Shown here piece by piece: positions 36,546 through 43,933 of a DNA stretch of 64,000 nt. This stretch comes from Stanieria sp964562685. Lineage in GTDB: Bacteria; Cyanobacteriota; Cyanobacteriia; Cyanobacteriales; Xenococcaceae. The notes beneath the pieces are model-generated. The model saw nothing but the letters and a program-made list of their open reading frames with translations. It was not told the DNA's origin and ran no database searches. A program made the translations under genes and the position numbers. How positions within the stretch are numbered: position 1 is the stretch's first letter; each line of letters begins with the position of its first letter. The stretch lies in assembly GCA_964562685.1 (NCBI GenBank), contig CAZLUP010000003.1, forward strand, positions 62,001-126,000, written 5' to 3'.

Positions 36546-37679
36546 ATGAAAATCAAAAAAATTTTATTTATTTTCTTATTTAGTTTAGCTGTATTTATTG
36601 CTTGTAGCGATCGCTCTCTTAACTCACAAAGTTTTCAAGAAATAGCAGCAGACAATAGCAGTTTTCAATATATTGGTAGAATTGATCGGCACAATCCTCA
36701 AGCTCCAATTTTTAGTTTTCCTGCTACAGCTTGTCTATTTAATTTTGAAGGTACAAGTTTGAAACTTAAATTAGCTGATGATAATTGGGGAGAAAGTAAT
36801 TATATTGGTGTCTATCTTGATAATAATCCTGAACCAATTGTTATTCAGCTTAAGAGCGGTTATGAACCCCAAATTTATGACATAGCTGAAGGATTAGAAG
36901 ATCAAAATCACCAAGCTTTAATTATTAAAAGAAATGATTATATGACAGGTGAATTTTCTTTTCATGGCATTCTGATTGATAACAATAAAAATCTACTTTC
37001 ACCACCACCGCAAACTAACCGAAAAATTGAAGTTTATGGAGATTCAATTTCAGCAGGTTCGGCAGTAGAATACGAGCAAACAGCTACTCAAGATCCCTCA
37101 GAAGATACAACTCATCTATCTAATAGTTATCTTACCTATGGGGCAATGTTAGCCAGAGATTATCAAGCTCAATTGAGTTTAGTTGCTCAAGCTGGAATAG
37201 CTTTAGTAGATGGTTATGGTTTTTGGAATAATGGTACAGGAATGGAAACCGTTTACGATAAAATCAAACCACTGAAAGATGCACCGAGTTGGGATTTTAA
37301 TCAATATATTCCTAATTTGGTTATTATTGCTTTGGGACAAAATGATGGTTCAACTTCAACCATAGACCCTAACTCCCATTTAACTGGTACAGAATGGAAA
37401 GGGCGTTACAAAAATTTTGTGGCTAATCTTCGTAGTAACTATCCCAATGCTTATTTTATTTGTATGTTTCCTAATATGTATCATGATCGCATCTGGGATA
37501 ATTATTTAAACGAAGCAGTAGCAGAATACAAAAACGAACAGCAAGACAATAAAATTTATTCTTTAATTACAGAACAAGTTACACCTGGTCATCCTAGAGT
37601 AAGCGAACAAAAATTAATGGCAGATGCTCTAAAAAATTTAATTGATACCACCTTAATTAAAGATGGTTTTAGTTGGTAA
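36546..37679 (+). CDS. SGNH/GDSL hydrolase lipoprotein, CE2-like
   Basis: The 377-residue protein has a lipoprotein signal: hydrophobic core 5-18 and lipobox VFIAC with Cys near residue 20. The N-terminal 150 residues look like the beta-sandwich of carbohydrate esterase family 2. The SGNH domain follows, with EVYGDSISAGSAVE (catalytic Ser), LVIIALGQNDGS (Asn block) and GHPRVSEQ (catalytic His) near the end. The family removes acetyl groups from polysaccharides. It is probably membrane-anchored and acts outside the cell on acetylated glycans; the substrate is unknown. Confidence 0.85.
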   Translation: MKIKKILFIFLFSLAVFIACSDRSLNSQSFQEIAADNSSFQYIGRIDRHNPQAPIFSFPATACLFNFEGTSLKLKLADDNWGESNYIGVYLDNNPEPIVIQLKSGYEPQIYDIAEGLEDQNHQALIIKRNDYMTGEFSFHGILIDNNKNLLSPPPQTNRKIEVYGDSISAGSAVEYEQTATQDPSEDTTHLSNSYLTYGAMLARDYQAQLSLVAQAGIALVDGYGFWNNGTGMETVYDKIKPLKDAPSWDFNQYIPNLVIIALGQNDGSTSTIDPNSHLTGTEWKGRYKNFVANLRSNYPNAYFICMFPNMYHDRIWDNYLNEAVAEYKNEQQDNKIYSLITEQVTPGHPRVSEQKLMADALKNLIDTTLIKDGFSW

Positions 37680-37780
37680 ATTAATTCAGAACAACAAATA
37701 ATATAGTGTTTTTCACATTAATGAAATATGGTCAAGCTGCTGGTTATTTTTTATGGGTGATGGTTATGAGTAAAGTAAAA

Positions 37781-37817
37781 AGCGCAAAGCGTCCTGAGTG
37801 AAACGAAGGATCAAAAG
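37781..37817. repeat. Small dispersed repeat, AAGCGTCCTGAGTGAAACGAAGGA type
   Basis: A block containing GCGCAAAGCGTCC and AACGAAGGA lies in the gap between the GDSL gene and the SLH gene. Its GC-rich core with TCCT/AGGA ends looks like a dispersed cyanobacterial repeat. There is no similar full copy elsewhere in the window. Confidence 0.45.
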
Positions 37818-37824
37818 TAAAAAA

Positions 37825-37848
37825 CTGATAACTGGTAACTGGTAACTG
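37825..37848. repeat. Heptanucleotide tandem repeat CTGGTAA
   Basis: CTGATAA followed by two CTGGTAA units and a partial CTG. The unit is the exact complement of TTACCAG at 24013-24046. It lies just past the stop codon of the SLH lipoprotein gene. Confidence 0.8.
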
Positions 37849-37849
37849 T

Positions 37850-39256
37850 TTATGGTTGACTGTTAACTGCTGACTGATTCATACTTTCTCCTTTCACAAC
37901 TTCTGAAGCAGTAATTCCATCTCCTTGAAACCCAAAATACCAAAGAGAAGCAGCAGCTTCAGCGCGAGTGACTGGTTTTTTAGGCTGAAATAAGGTTGTA
38001 TAACCAAACACCCGCTTCATATTTGAGTTATCACCATTTTGAAAATCGGCAAATAATGCTTGCAAAGCTTGAGGTGAGATATTTGCTGCATCTTGAAAAC
38101 CCCAACTCTGTTTAATCGCATCAATCGAAGCAGTAGGTAAATTTTTTCGTAAATCTAGGGGGACTTTCCAGGTTAATAAATCTTCCCTGGTTAAAGGTGC
38201 ATTAGGTTGAAATAATAATTTATTGCTATTATCGGTCAGCATCGAAGGAATTAATCCTGCTTCTGCCAATCCTTGAATAATTTCAAAATCAGGATCATTA
38301 ACACTAATATCTTGAAAAGCTGGACGATCACTTTTGGTGGCTAAATGGATTTTTGCTCCAGCAGCGTTACCATGAAATTGATTATTAGCTTCGACTAGCC
38401 AACGAGCATAATCTCTACGAGTAATCGGTTCATTAGGTGCAAATTTATTGGCTTCAACTTTGCCTTCCTTAGAGTAAGCAGTTAATATTCCTAATTTTGC
38501 CAAATCTTCTACGTAGGGACGCAGTTGTTCTGAAGCTTCATTAAGATCGCTAAAATAAACGGCTGATGCTGTAGTTTCTATATCAGGTTCTACATCAGTA
38601 GGATTGTCAGAGTTATTGGTTGTTTCTGAAGTTGTTAATTGGGGTAAATCTTCAATTGGTTGATAAGCGATCTCAAATTGATTGGAAGTTAAACTATCTT
38701 TACTCTCAGTAGTTGGTTGACTAAGATAAACAGTTACTTTCAAGTTTTCTCGACTAGCAGTTAAAGCATTATTCCCTTGCTGAACATTTTCTGGAAAAGA
38801 TTTGATAATTTTCCAGCCATTTGCTTTGAGTTGTTGTTGATAATAACTAGCTATTTGAGTCAAAGAGTCTGGTGACTCCCAATTGGTTTTACCTTTTTCG
38901 GTAGTTAACCCTGGTTGTACATTGGTTAATTGAGCTTTAGGATAAAGAGGAATCTCAATCGGAAAATCGTCTGGTAAACTGATAGTCTGTTCAGATGTGG
39001 GACTCGAAGAATTAAGTGCAGAGTCAGAAGAGGTAGAACTTCCTTCTAAACTAGTCACTGAAGTTGCTACTTGTTTAGGAACTTGACTGTTAGCTAAAGT
39101 TTTTTTGAGTTGAGGATCGGCAGCTAACCAATTTTCAATCGCCGTACTATTACTACAAGCAGAAACCAAAACGAGTAAACTGCTAGCGACTACGCAGTTC
39201 CTCGCCTTCGGTGAGATCGCCCAGCGATAAAAGTTGTGTCGTTGATTTGAAAACAC
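37850..39256 (-). CDS. SLH-domain lipoprotein
   Basis: The 468-residue protein has a lipoprotein signal with lipobox VLVSAC (Cys near 34). Residues 40-215 are Ser/Thr-rich with a globular part (IEIPLYPKAQLTNV, ASYYQQQLKANGWKI). Residues 230-455 hold S-layer-homology modules (ASEQLRPYVEDLAKLGI, RRDYARWLVEANN, TRAEAAASLWYFGF). SLH modules bind cell-wall polymers. The signal peptide is odd: RWAISPKARNCVVAS is encoded by the GC-rich repeat at 39186-39220. Its natural n-region was therefore probably replaced by a repeat insertion. It is predicted to sit in the outer or inner membrane facing the periplasm. Confidence 0.85.
   Translation of the reverse strand: MFSNQRHNFYRWAISPKARNCVVASSLLVLVSACSNSTAIENWLAADPQLKKTLANSQVPKQVATSVTSLEGSSTSSDSALNSSSPTSEQTISLPDDFPIEIPLYPKAQLTNVQPGLTTEKGKTNWESPDSLTQIASYYQQQLKANGWKIIKSFPENVQQGNNALTASRENLKVTVYLSQPTTESKDSLTSNQFEIAYQPIEDLPQLTTSETTNNSDNPTDVEPDIETTASAVYFSDLNEASEQLRPYVEDLAKLGILTAYSKEGKVEANKFAPNEPITRRDYARWLVEANNQFHGNAAGAKIHLATKSDRPAFQDISVNDPDFEIIQGLAEAGLIPSMLTDNSNKLLFQPNAPLTREDLLTWKVPLDLRKNLPTASIDAIKQSWGFQDAANISPQALQALFADFQNGDNSNMKRVFGYTTLFQPKKPVTRAEAAASLWYFGFQGDGITASEVVKGESMNQSAVNSQP
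39186..39220. repeat. GCGATC-type hairpin repeat coding for part of a signal peptide
   Basis: This 35-bp element contains the hairpin CTCGCC-TTC-GGTGAG (one mismatch) and ends GATCGC. On the minus strand it reads GCGATCTC then GAGG, the same outline as the element at 32616-32650, and is translated in the same frame (Ala-Ile-Ser). Confidence 0.75.
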
Positions 39257-39890
39257 AGTTACTTGCTTAATAATCGGATTCCCAAATTTTATCGAAAAAT
39301 GACATTAATTCTCAGAACAGGCAAATTAAAGACTTTAGTTATTTGATTATTTTAACGCTTTTCAAAAGCGATCGCAATTCTACCCTGATTAAGATTGCAT
39401 TGAGACAAACTCTAGTCATAATAAGAAAAATTTAGTCTGGCAGATATTTAACCATAGCTTGTTTGCAGCTACAGAACCGCAATAATTAAAATTTTCTGCA
39501 TAATTACAAAACTTAAATTTTTGTAACGAAATGCATAATAATTGATCGACTCAAAAATTCTTAATCTGTTTAATTGCAACAATTAATCCTTTCTTATCAG
39601 TCTGAAAAATTAGAAACTTAATTGTCTTGTAAATTCTTCCGATTTTTTATAAATTTTGGTTTTGACCAACAGCACGTCCACAAACTTTTAGCTCTACTGG
39701 AAGAAAATCACAAAAAGCACGACTCTTTTCAATATTTATCTGTAAATTGCAAAATTTCAATTAAATTTGCGTCTAGCTAAAAAATTTTGGTTTGTAGCAT
39801 CTCTAACTTCTGAAAGATGTTAAATAATCCAGGTCTATGTAAGCTTCATAAATAAACAAGATAGTCAAATAAAAATTAGGAAGAAAAGTA
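39257..39890. other. Long intergenic region between divergent genes
   Basis: A 634-bp AT-rich spacer between the SLH lipoprotein gene and the DUF2267 gene. It contains one HIP1 site near 39367-39376 and no open frame, strong hairpin or RNA gene that I can recognise. Promoters for both neighbours should lie here. Confidence 0.5.
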
Positions 39891-40448
39891 ATGCCAGATG
39901 AAATTTTAAATAAAAACCTTCCAGAAATTGATCCTACAGAAGTTGAAGATTCCAGAGTTCTTATTGCTGATGAGCATCGCTCATTTCTAGAAAAAGTCAT
40001 GGTTCAAGGCGGATTTGCAGATCCTTATGATGCCAGAGACTTTACCGAAGTTGTTTTTCGGGTTATGCGCGATTTAATGACTACAGAAGCTGCGGATCGG
40101 GTAGGAGACGAATTACATGAAGAAGCTATGCCAACTGAAGAAAAAGCACTTCAAATGGAAGTAACAGAGCTTTGGAAAGACACTAATCCCATTGTAGGTT
40201 TTTTAAGTCGGGTACGTCCACCGTGGCAAGGTCCTAGTATTTTTAAAATTGATTCTGACCGTTTCTTTTTCCGAGTTGCTAATGAAGGTGGATTGGAAAG
40301 AACTTCTCAAAACAAAGATGAGCAGAGAAAGCAAGCAGTTAAAGCCGTGTTTTCTGCTACCAAAGATAAATTATCCGAAAAACGAATTCAAGAGATTGCC
40401 AGTTGGCTTCCTGAAGGTGGAGTAAGAGAACTTTGGCAAGAAGCGTAA
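39891..40448 (+). CDS. DUF2267 domain protein
   Basis: Residues 25-95 of this 185-residue acidic protein (SFLEKVMVQGGFADPYDARDFTEVVFRVM) match the DUF2267 fold. A second helical region is at 120-180 (AVKAVFSATKDKLSEKRIQEIASWLPEG). The family is found near stress and chaperone genes, with function unknown. No signal peptide is seen. The ribosome-binding site is AGGAAG before the ATG. A terminator follows at 40495-40531. Confidence 0.85.
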   Translation: MPDEILNKNLPEIDPTEVEDSRVLIADEHRSFLEKVMVQGGFADPYDARDFTEVVFRVMRDLMTTEAADRVGDELHEEAMPTEEKALQMEVTELWKDTNPIVGFLSRVRPPWQGPSIFKIDSDRFFFRVANEGGLERTSQNKDEQRKQAVKAVFSATKDKLSEKRIQEIASWLPEGGVRELWQEA

Positions 40449-40494
40449 TTAAAAATACTAGGTAAAGCAAATCAATAAATAAGCTAAAAATTTG

Positions 40495-40531
40495 AGCGTA
40501 TCTTAAATAAGAGATACGCTTTTGGTTTTTA
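40495..40531 (+). terminator. Rho-independent terminator of the DUF2267 gene
   Basis: A perfect 9-bp stem (AGCGTATCT/AGATACGCT) with an 8-base loop is followed by TTTTGGTTTTT. It lies 46 bp after the stop codon. Confidence 0.8.
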
Positions 40532-40562
40532 GAGTAAGTAGGCTTAATGAATTCAAAGAATT

Positions 40563-41165
40563 TTATTCCTTATTTTTTCTTGTTAATGCCCGATCAATTT
40601 GAGCAAAAAGATTTTCTAAAGTAGAGTTATTATCTAAAACTACATCAGCTTGAGCAATTTTTGCTGCTAAAGGTAATTGACTATCAATTCGATTAATTAC
40701 TTGGGACGTTGTCAGACCATTACGTTGTTGTAATCTTTGAATTTGTCGAGAGCGATCGCAACTAACTACCCAAATTTCTGTCACTAAATGAGTTAAATTT
40801 GCCTCAAACAATAAAGGAATAACAAAAACAACTATATCTGCATCTAGTTGAGCTAATTCTTCACTAAAACGAGAACGAACATAAGGATGAATTTTGCTTT
40901 CTAACCAGCGTTTTTCTTCAGCATTGTTAAAAATAATTTCTCCTAAAGCCTGACGATTAAGCTCTTGATTAGGAAGTTTAACGCGATCGCCATATCGCTG
41001 AAAAATTTCTCTTACAATAGACGAACCTGGTTGGACTACCTCTCTAGCAAAGATATCTGCATCTAATACAGGTAGTTGATAATGACTAGCTAAATAATTG
41101 GATACAGTCGTTTTTCCCGTACCAATTCCACCTGTTAAACCAATAATTTTTCTGTAGTTATTCAT
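40563..41165 (-). CDS. coaE: Dephospho-CoA kinase
   Basis: From ATG 41165 the product is 200 residues. It begins MNNYRKIIGLTGGIGTGKTTV with the P-loop GGIGTGKT. Later motifs are DADIFAREVV, FVIPLLFE and VSCDRSRQIQRLQQRNG (lid region), typical of CoaE. It phosphorylates dephospho-CoA in the last step of coenzyme A synthesis. An in-frame TTG at 41186 would add seven residues without a ribosome-binding site. It is divergent from the zinc-ribbon gene at 41207. Confidence 0.95.
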   Translation of the reverse strand: MNNYRKIIGLTGGIGTGKTTVSNYLASHYQLPVLDADIFAREVVQPGSSIVREIFQRYGDRVKLPNQELNRQALGEIIFNNAEEKRWLESKIHPYVRSRFSEELAQLDADIVVFVIPLLFEANLTHLVTEIWVVSCDRSRQIQRLQQRNGLTTSQVINRIDSQLPLAAKIAQADVVLDNNSTLENLFAQIDRALTRKNKE

Positions 41166-41206
41166 TGATAATCTAGAAACAAGCAATCATAGATAGAAAA
41201 ATTACA

Positions 41207-41596
41207 ATGAGTTCGCTCAACTGTCCCAAGTGTAATGGAAGATTAAAATCAGTAGTATACGAAAAAATCGAAATTGATCGCTGTCAACAATGTGGAGGAA
41301 TTTGGTTTGATTCTCAAGAAGCGGAAACTCTTAGAAAGACCAAAGGTTCAGATAAAGTAGATCTGGGTCAAACAGAAATAAGCGATCGATTTAATTTTAC
41401 TGAAGAAGAAATTGATTGTCCTCGATGTCAACAACAAATGATCCGAATGTTAGACATAGATCGATACAATCTCTGGTACGAAAAATGCCTTAACTGTGGT
41501 GGTGTCTGGTTTGACGCGGGAGAATTTAAACAATTTAAACAAAATTTTAAAACCAAGACTTTTTTCAATGTCGCCAAGCGACTCTTCAAACGTTAA
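41207..41596 (+). CDS. Double zinc-ribbon protein, TFIIB-type zinc finger
   Basis: The 129-residue protein carries two copies of one module. The first is CPKCNGRL plus CQQCGGIWFDSQE (residues 6-45). The second is CPRCQQQM plus CLNCGGVWFDAGE (residues 68-110). Each has four cysteines suited to one zinc. This matches the small zf-TFIIB-like proteins of unknown role. The last 20 residues are basic. It is cytoplasmic by sequence. Confidence 0.85.
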   Translation: MSSLNCPKCNGRLKSVVYEKIEIDRCQQCGGIWFDSQEAETLRKTKGSDKVDLGQTEISDRFNFTEEEIDCPRCQQQMIRMLDIDRYNLWYEKCLNCGGVWFDAGEFKQFKQNFKTKTFFNVAKRLFKR

Positions 41597-41678
41597 TCTC
41601 TAACCCAAGAATGTCTCTAGGAAGTTCCGAACCTTGATAAACTAATTCGAGAACCGATTCAGATTAGGAGGAAAAATT

Positions 41679-42161
41679 ATGTTAGACGAACAAGCAAAAA
41701 AAACGATGTTACGCAAAATTCCCCACGGTCTTTATATTTGTGGTGTCAAAGAAGGGGAAGAAATGAATGGTTTTACTGTCAGTTGGTTAATGCAATCATC
41801 TTTTAATCCACCTTTAGTTGTCAATTGTGTTAAGAAAGGTACTACTTCCCACGAAATGATCAAAAACACGGGAGTATTTGCTCTTAGTTTTCTAGAAGAA
41901 GGACAACAAGATTTAGCAGCCAACTTTTTTAAACCTAAAACCAGGGTTGGTAATAAATTTGAAGATGTAGAATTTTATGAAGGTGCAGAAACTGGCTGTC
42001 CTATTATTAAAGATTCTCTTGGTTACATCGAATGCAAAGTGGTGGATACAGTTGAACAAGGAGATCATACCGTTTATGTTGCAGAAGTAATTAGTTCTGG
42101 TATTCATCGTGAAGGTAAACAACTTCTGCTAGAAAGTACTGGTTGGCAGTACGGTGGTTAG
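41679..42161 (+). CDS. Flavin reductase family protein
   Basis: The 160-residue protein has the split-barrel FMN-binding fold of the flavin reductase/DIM6 family. Its motifs are GVKEGEEMNGFTVSWLMQSSFNPPLVV and SHEMIKNTGVFALSFL at about residues 22-75, and EGDHTVYVAEV-like GDHTVYVAEVISSG at 125-138. AGGAGG eight bases before the ATG gives a strong start. It probably binds FMN and reduces flavin or a small acceptor; partner and substrate are unknown. Confidence 0.88.
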   Translation: MLDEQAKKTMLRKIPHGLYICGVKEGEEMNGFTVSWLMQSSFNPPLVVNCVKKGTTSHEMIKNTGVFALSFLEEGQQDLAANFFKPKTRVGNKFEDVEFYEGAETGCPIIKDSLGYIECKVVDTVEQGDHTVYVAEVISSGIHREGKQLLLESTGWQYGG

Positions 42162-42255
42162 TTGAATTTAAGTTACATTTTATTTTGCTATTGAAAATAT
42201 ACAATACTACTCAACAACTCGTTTTGAAGTAAAAAGCTGAAGTCTATTAATAGTT

Positions 42256-42609
42256 ATGCCGTTAATTAAAGTTAAATCCTCTGTATCTGCACCAGATCGA
42301 ACCACTATCGAAAGTTTACTTAAAAATTTATCGGCTAAATTAGCTAAACATTTGGGTAAACCAGAGTCTTATGTAATGACAGCTTTTGAGTCAGATATTC
42401 CCATGACTTTTGCTGGTACTTTCGATCCTGTCTGTTATGTAGAAATCAAAAGTATCGGTAAAATGACTTCTGCACAAACCAAGGCAATGAGTGAAGATTT
42501 TTGTCAGCAGATTAAAGATACTTTGGGCGTATCTGCTAATCGTATTTATATTGAATTTGCTGATGCACAAGGATATCTTTGGGGTTGGAACAATTCTACT
42601 TTCGGTTAA
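42256..42609 (+). CDS. MIF-like tautomerase
   Basis: The 117-residue protein begins MPLIKVKSS, so Pro2 would be exposed as the catalytic base after Met removal. SAKLAKHLGKPESYVMTAFE and NRIYIEFADAQGYLWGWN match macrophage-migration-inhibitory-factor/phenylpyruvate tautomerase proteins. Length is normal. The reaction in cyanobacteria is not established. It lies 94 bp after the flavin reductase gene, with a terminator at 42629-42676. Confidence 0.9.
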   Translation: MPLIKVKSSVSAPDRTTIESLLKNLSAKLAKHLGKPESYVMTAFESDIPMTFAGTFDPVCYVEIKSIGKMTSAQTKAMSEDFCQQIKDTLGVSANRIYIEFADAQGYLWGWNNSTFG

Positions 42610-42628
42610 GATAATTTATTTCACTAAC

Positions 42629-42676
42629 TAAAGCCGATTTACTGTTTCTTCATAATTGAAGTTTCGGCTTTATTAT
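42629..42676 (+). terminator. Terminator of the MIF-like gene
   Basis: A 9-bp perfect stem TAAAGCCGA/TCGGCTTTA closes a 26-base loop that contains a small CTTC/GAAG hairpin. The downstream arm continues TTATT. The A and T flanks make it potentially bidirectional. Confidence 0.6.
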
Positions 42677-42843
42677 TTCCACACAAAAGACCAGTATAAA
42701 AATTAGTACTTATGACGAGGTAAAAATTTTAAAAATAGAAGATAATATTAAATAAGAAGATAATAAATCACTTTAAATACAACCTATAAATACAAAATTT
42801 AGCAACAGTTTAATCTTTGAAGTTTTGCTTACACCATTCGAGT

Positions 42844-42871
42844 CCAACAACCAAATGTTGGGCTTTTTTTT
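42844..42871 (+). terminator. Orphan Rho-independent terminator
   Basis: Stem CCAACA/TGTTGG with loop ACCAAA is followed by GC and eight or nine T residues on the plus strand. It lies 235 bp after the MIF gene, beyond that gene's own terminator, and the next gene is on the minus strand. It may end an unannotated small RNA. Confidence 0.65.
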
Positions 42872-42899
42872 GCCTGTAACTAGCTAATTAACTAAAAAC

Positions 42900-43664
42900 T
42901 TAACTTGTTGCTATTGTCCAAATCGATATTATAAAAGGACTGTTTTTTTGATTAAAATCTGAATAAAGATAATCTCCGTAAAGATTCAGTAAACGAAAAC
43001 CTTGTGATTGAAATAGTTCTTGAAATTTTTCTGGTTGGTGCAGATAAAATTGAATGTCTATAAAGCTTTTTTGGTACATGATTCCTTTAGAGTCATAAAC
43101 TTCCAAAAATTGGGTTCCTCTTACCAGGTAATCATCTTGATTTTTACTTTCGATACTCCAGAGGAACAAAGTTCCTTCTTGATTCGGTAGAGAGTGTTTT
43201 CCTCGGAGAGTTAATTGTCCGTTTACTGATTTAATTCTAAGGAAAGGATTGTGCAAAGTGCAGATAAAACGACCTGTTTTAGTCAAACAATTCCGAATAC
43301 CCTGTAAGGCTTTGCATTGTTCTTCTAAACTCAAAATTTCTGCAAAAGAGTTAAACGGAATGATGATTAGATCAAACTGTTCTTGTAGAGAAAGATTGCA
43401 CATATCCATCTCATAAACCTGTGCTGAGAGTCCTTTCTCTGTTATTTTTTGACGCAAAATGGCTAGCATTTCAGGAGAATTATCAACGCAAGTTAAGAAA
43501 ACTCCTGCTTCAATTAATGGAATTGACAAGCGACCCGTTCCTGAAGTTAGTTCTAAAACTTTGGTACAATTTTTTGTTTCATTCAAGAAGAAAGATATAT
43601 CAATGTCAGTTTTTACATAAGTATCATACCAATGAGCTACTTGAGCATAGTCCATTGCTGGCAT
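42900..43664 (-). CDS. Class I SAM-dependent methyltransferase
   Basis: Starting at ATG 43664 (AAGGAG eight bases upstream; an in-frame GTG at 43673 lies too close to that site), the product is 254 residues. The motif VLELTSGTGRLSIPL at about 33-47 is the SAM-binding loop. CVDNSPEM and DMCNLSLQEQFDLIIIPFNSF follow. The C-terminal half resembles small-molecule methyltransferases of the Methyltransf_25/11 type. The substrate is unknown. Confidence 0.88.
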   Translation of the reverse strand: MPAMDYAQVAHWYDTYVKTDIDISFFLNETKNCTKVLELTSGTGRLSIPLIEAGVFLTCVDNSPEMLAILRQKITEKGLSAQVYEMDMCNLSLQEQFDLIIIPFNSFAEILSLEEQCKALQGIRNCLTKTGRFICTLHNPFLRIKSVNGQLTLRGKHSLPNQEGTLFLWSIESKNQDDYLVRGTQFLEVYDSKGIMYQKSFIDIQFYLHQPEKFQELFQSQGFRLLNLYGDYLYSDFNQKNSPFIISIWTIATS

Positions 43665-43933
43665 AATATACACTCCTTACTGCGAGCGATCGCAAAATGT
43701 TTCACTACACCAGATTGAATTACCTTAAATTAATTTTATCAACCAACAATTAACTTATCTCAGTAGAGAAAATTTCGGAAAAATTATCAAAGCTTTAAAT
43801 ATATTTGTTATAAGTTAAAAAAAAGATAAATTAACTTATTTTGCTAGGTTCAACTACCTCTTCGGATGCGTCTAGCTTGCTATACTAAGCACTAAAACCA
43901 CAGATAATAAAGGGTCTTTATCATAAATTAAGA

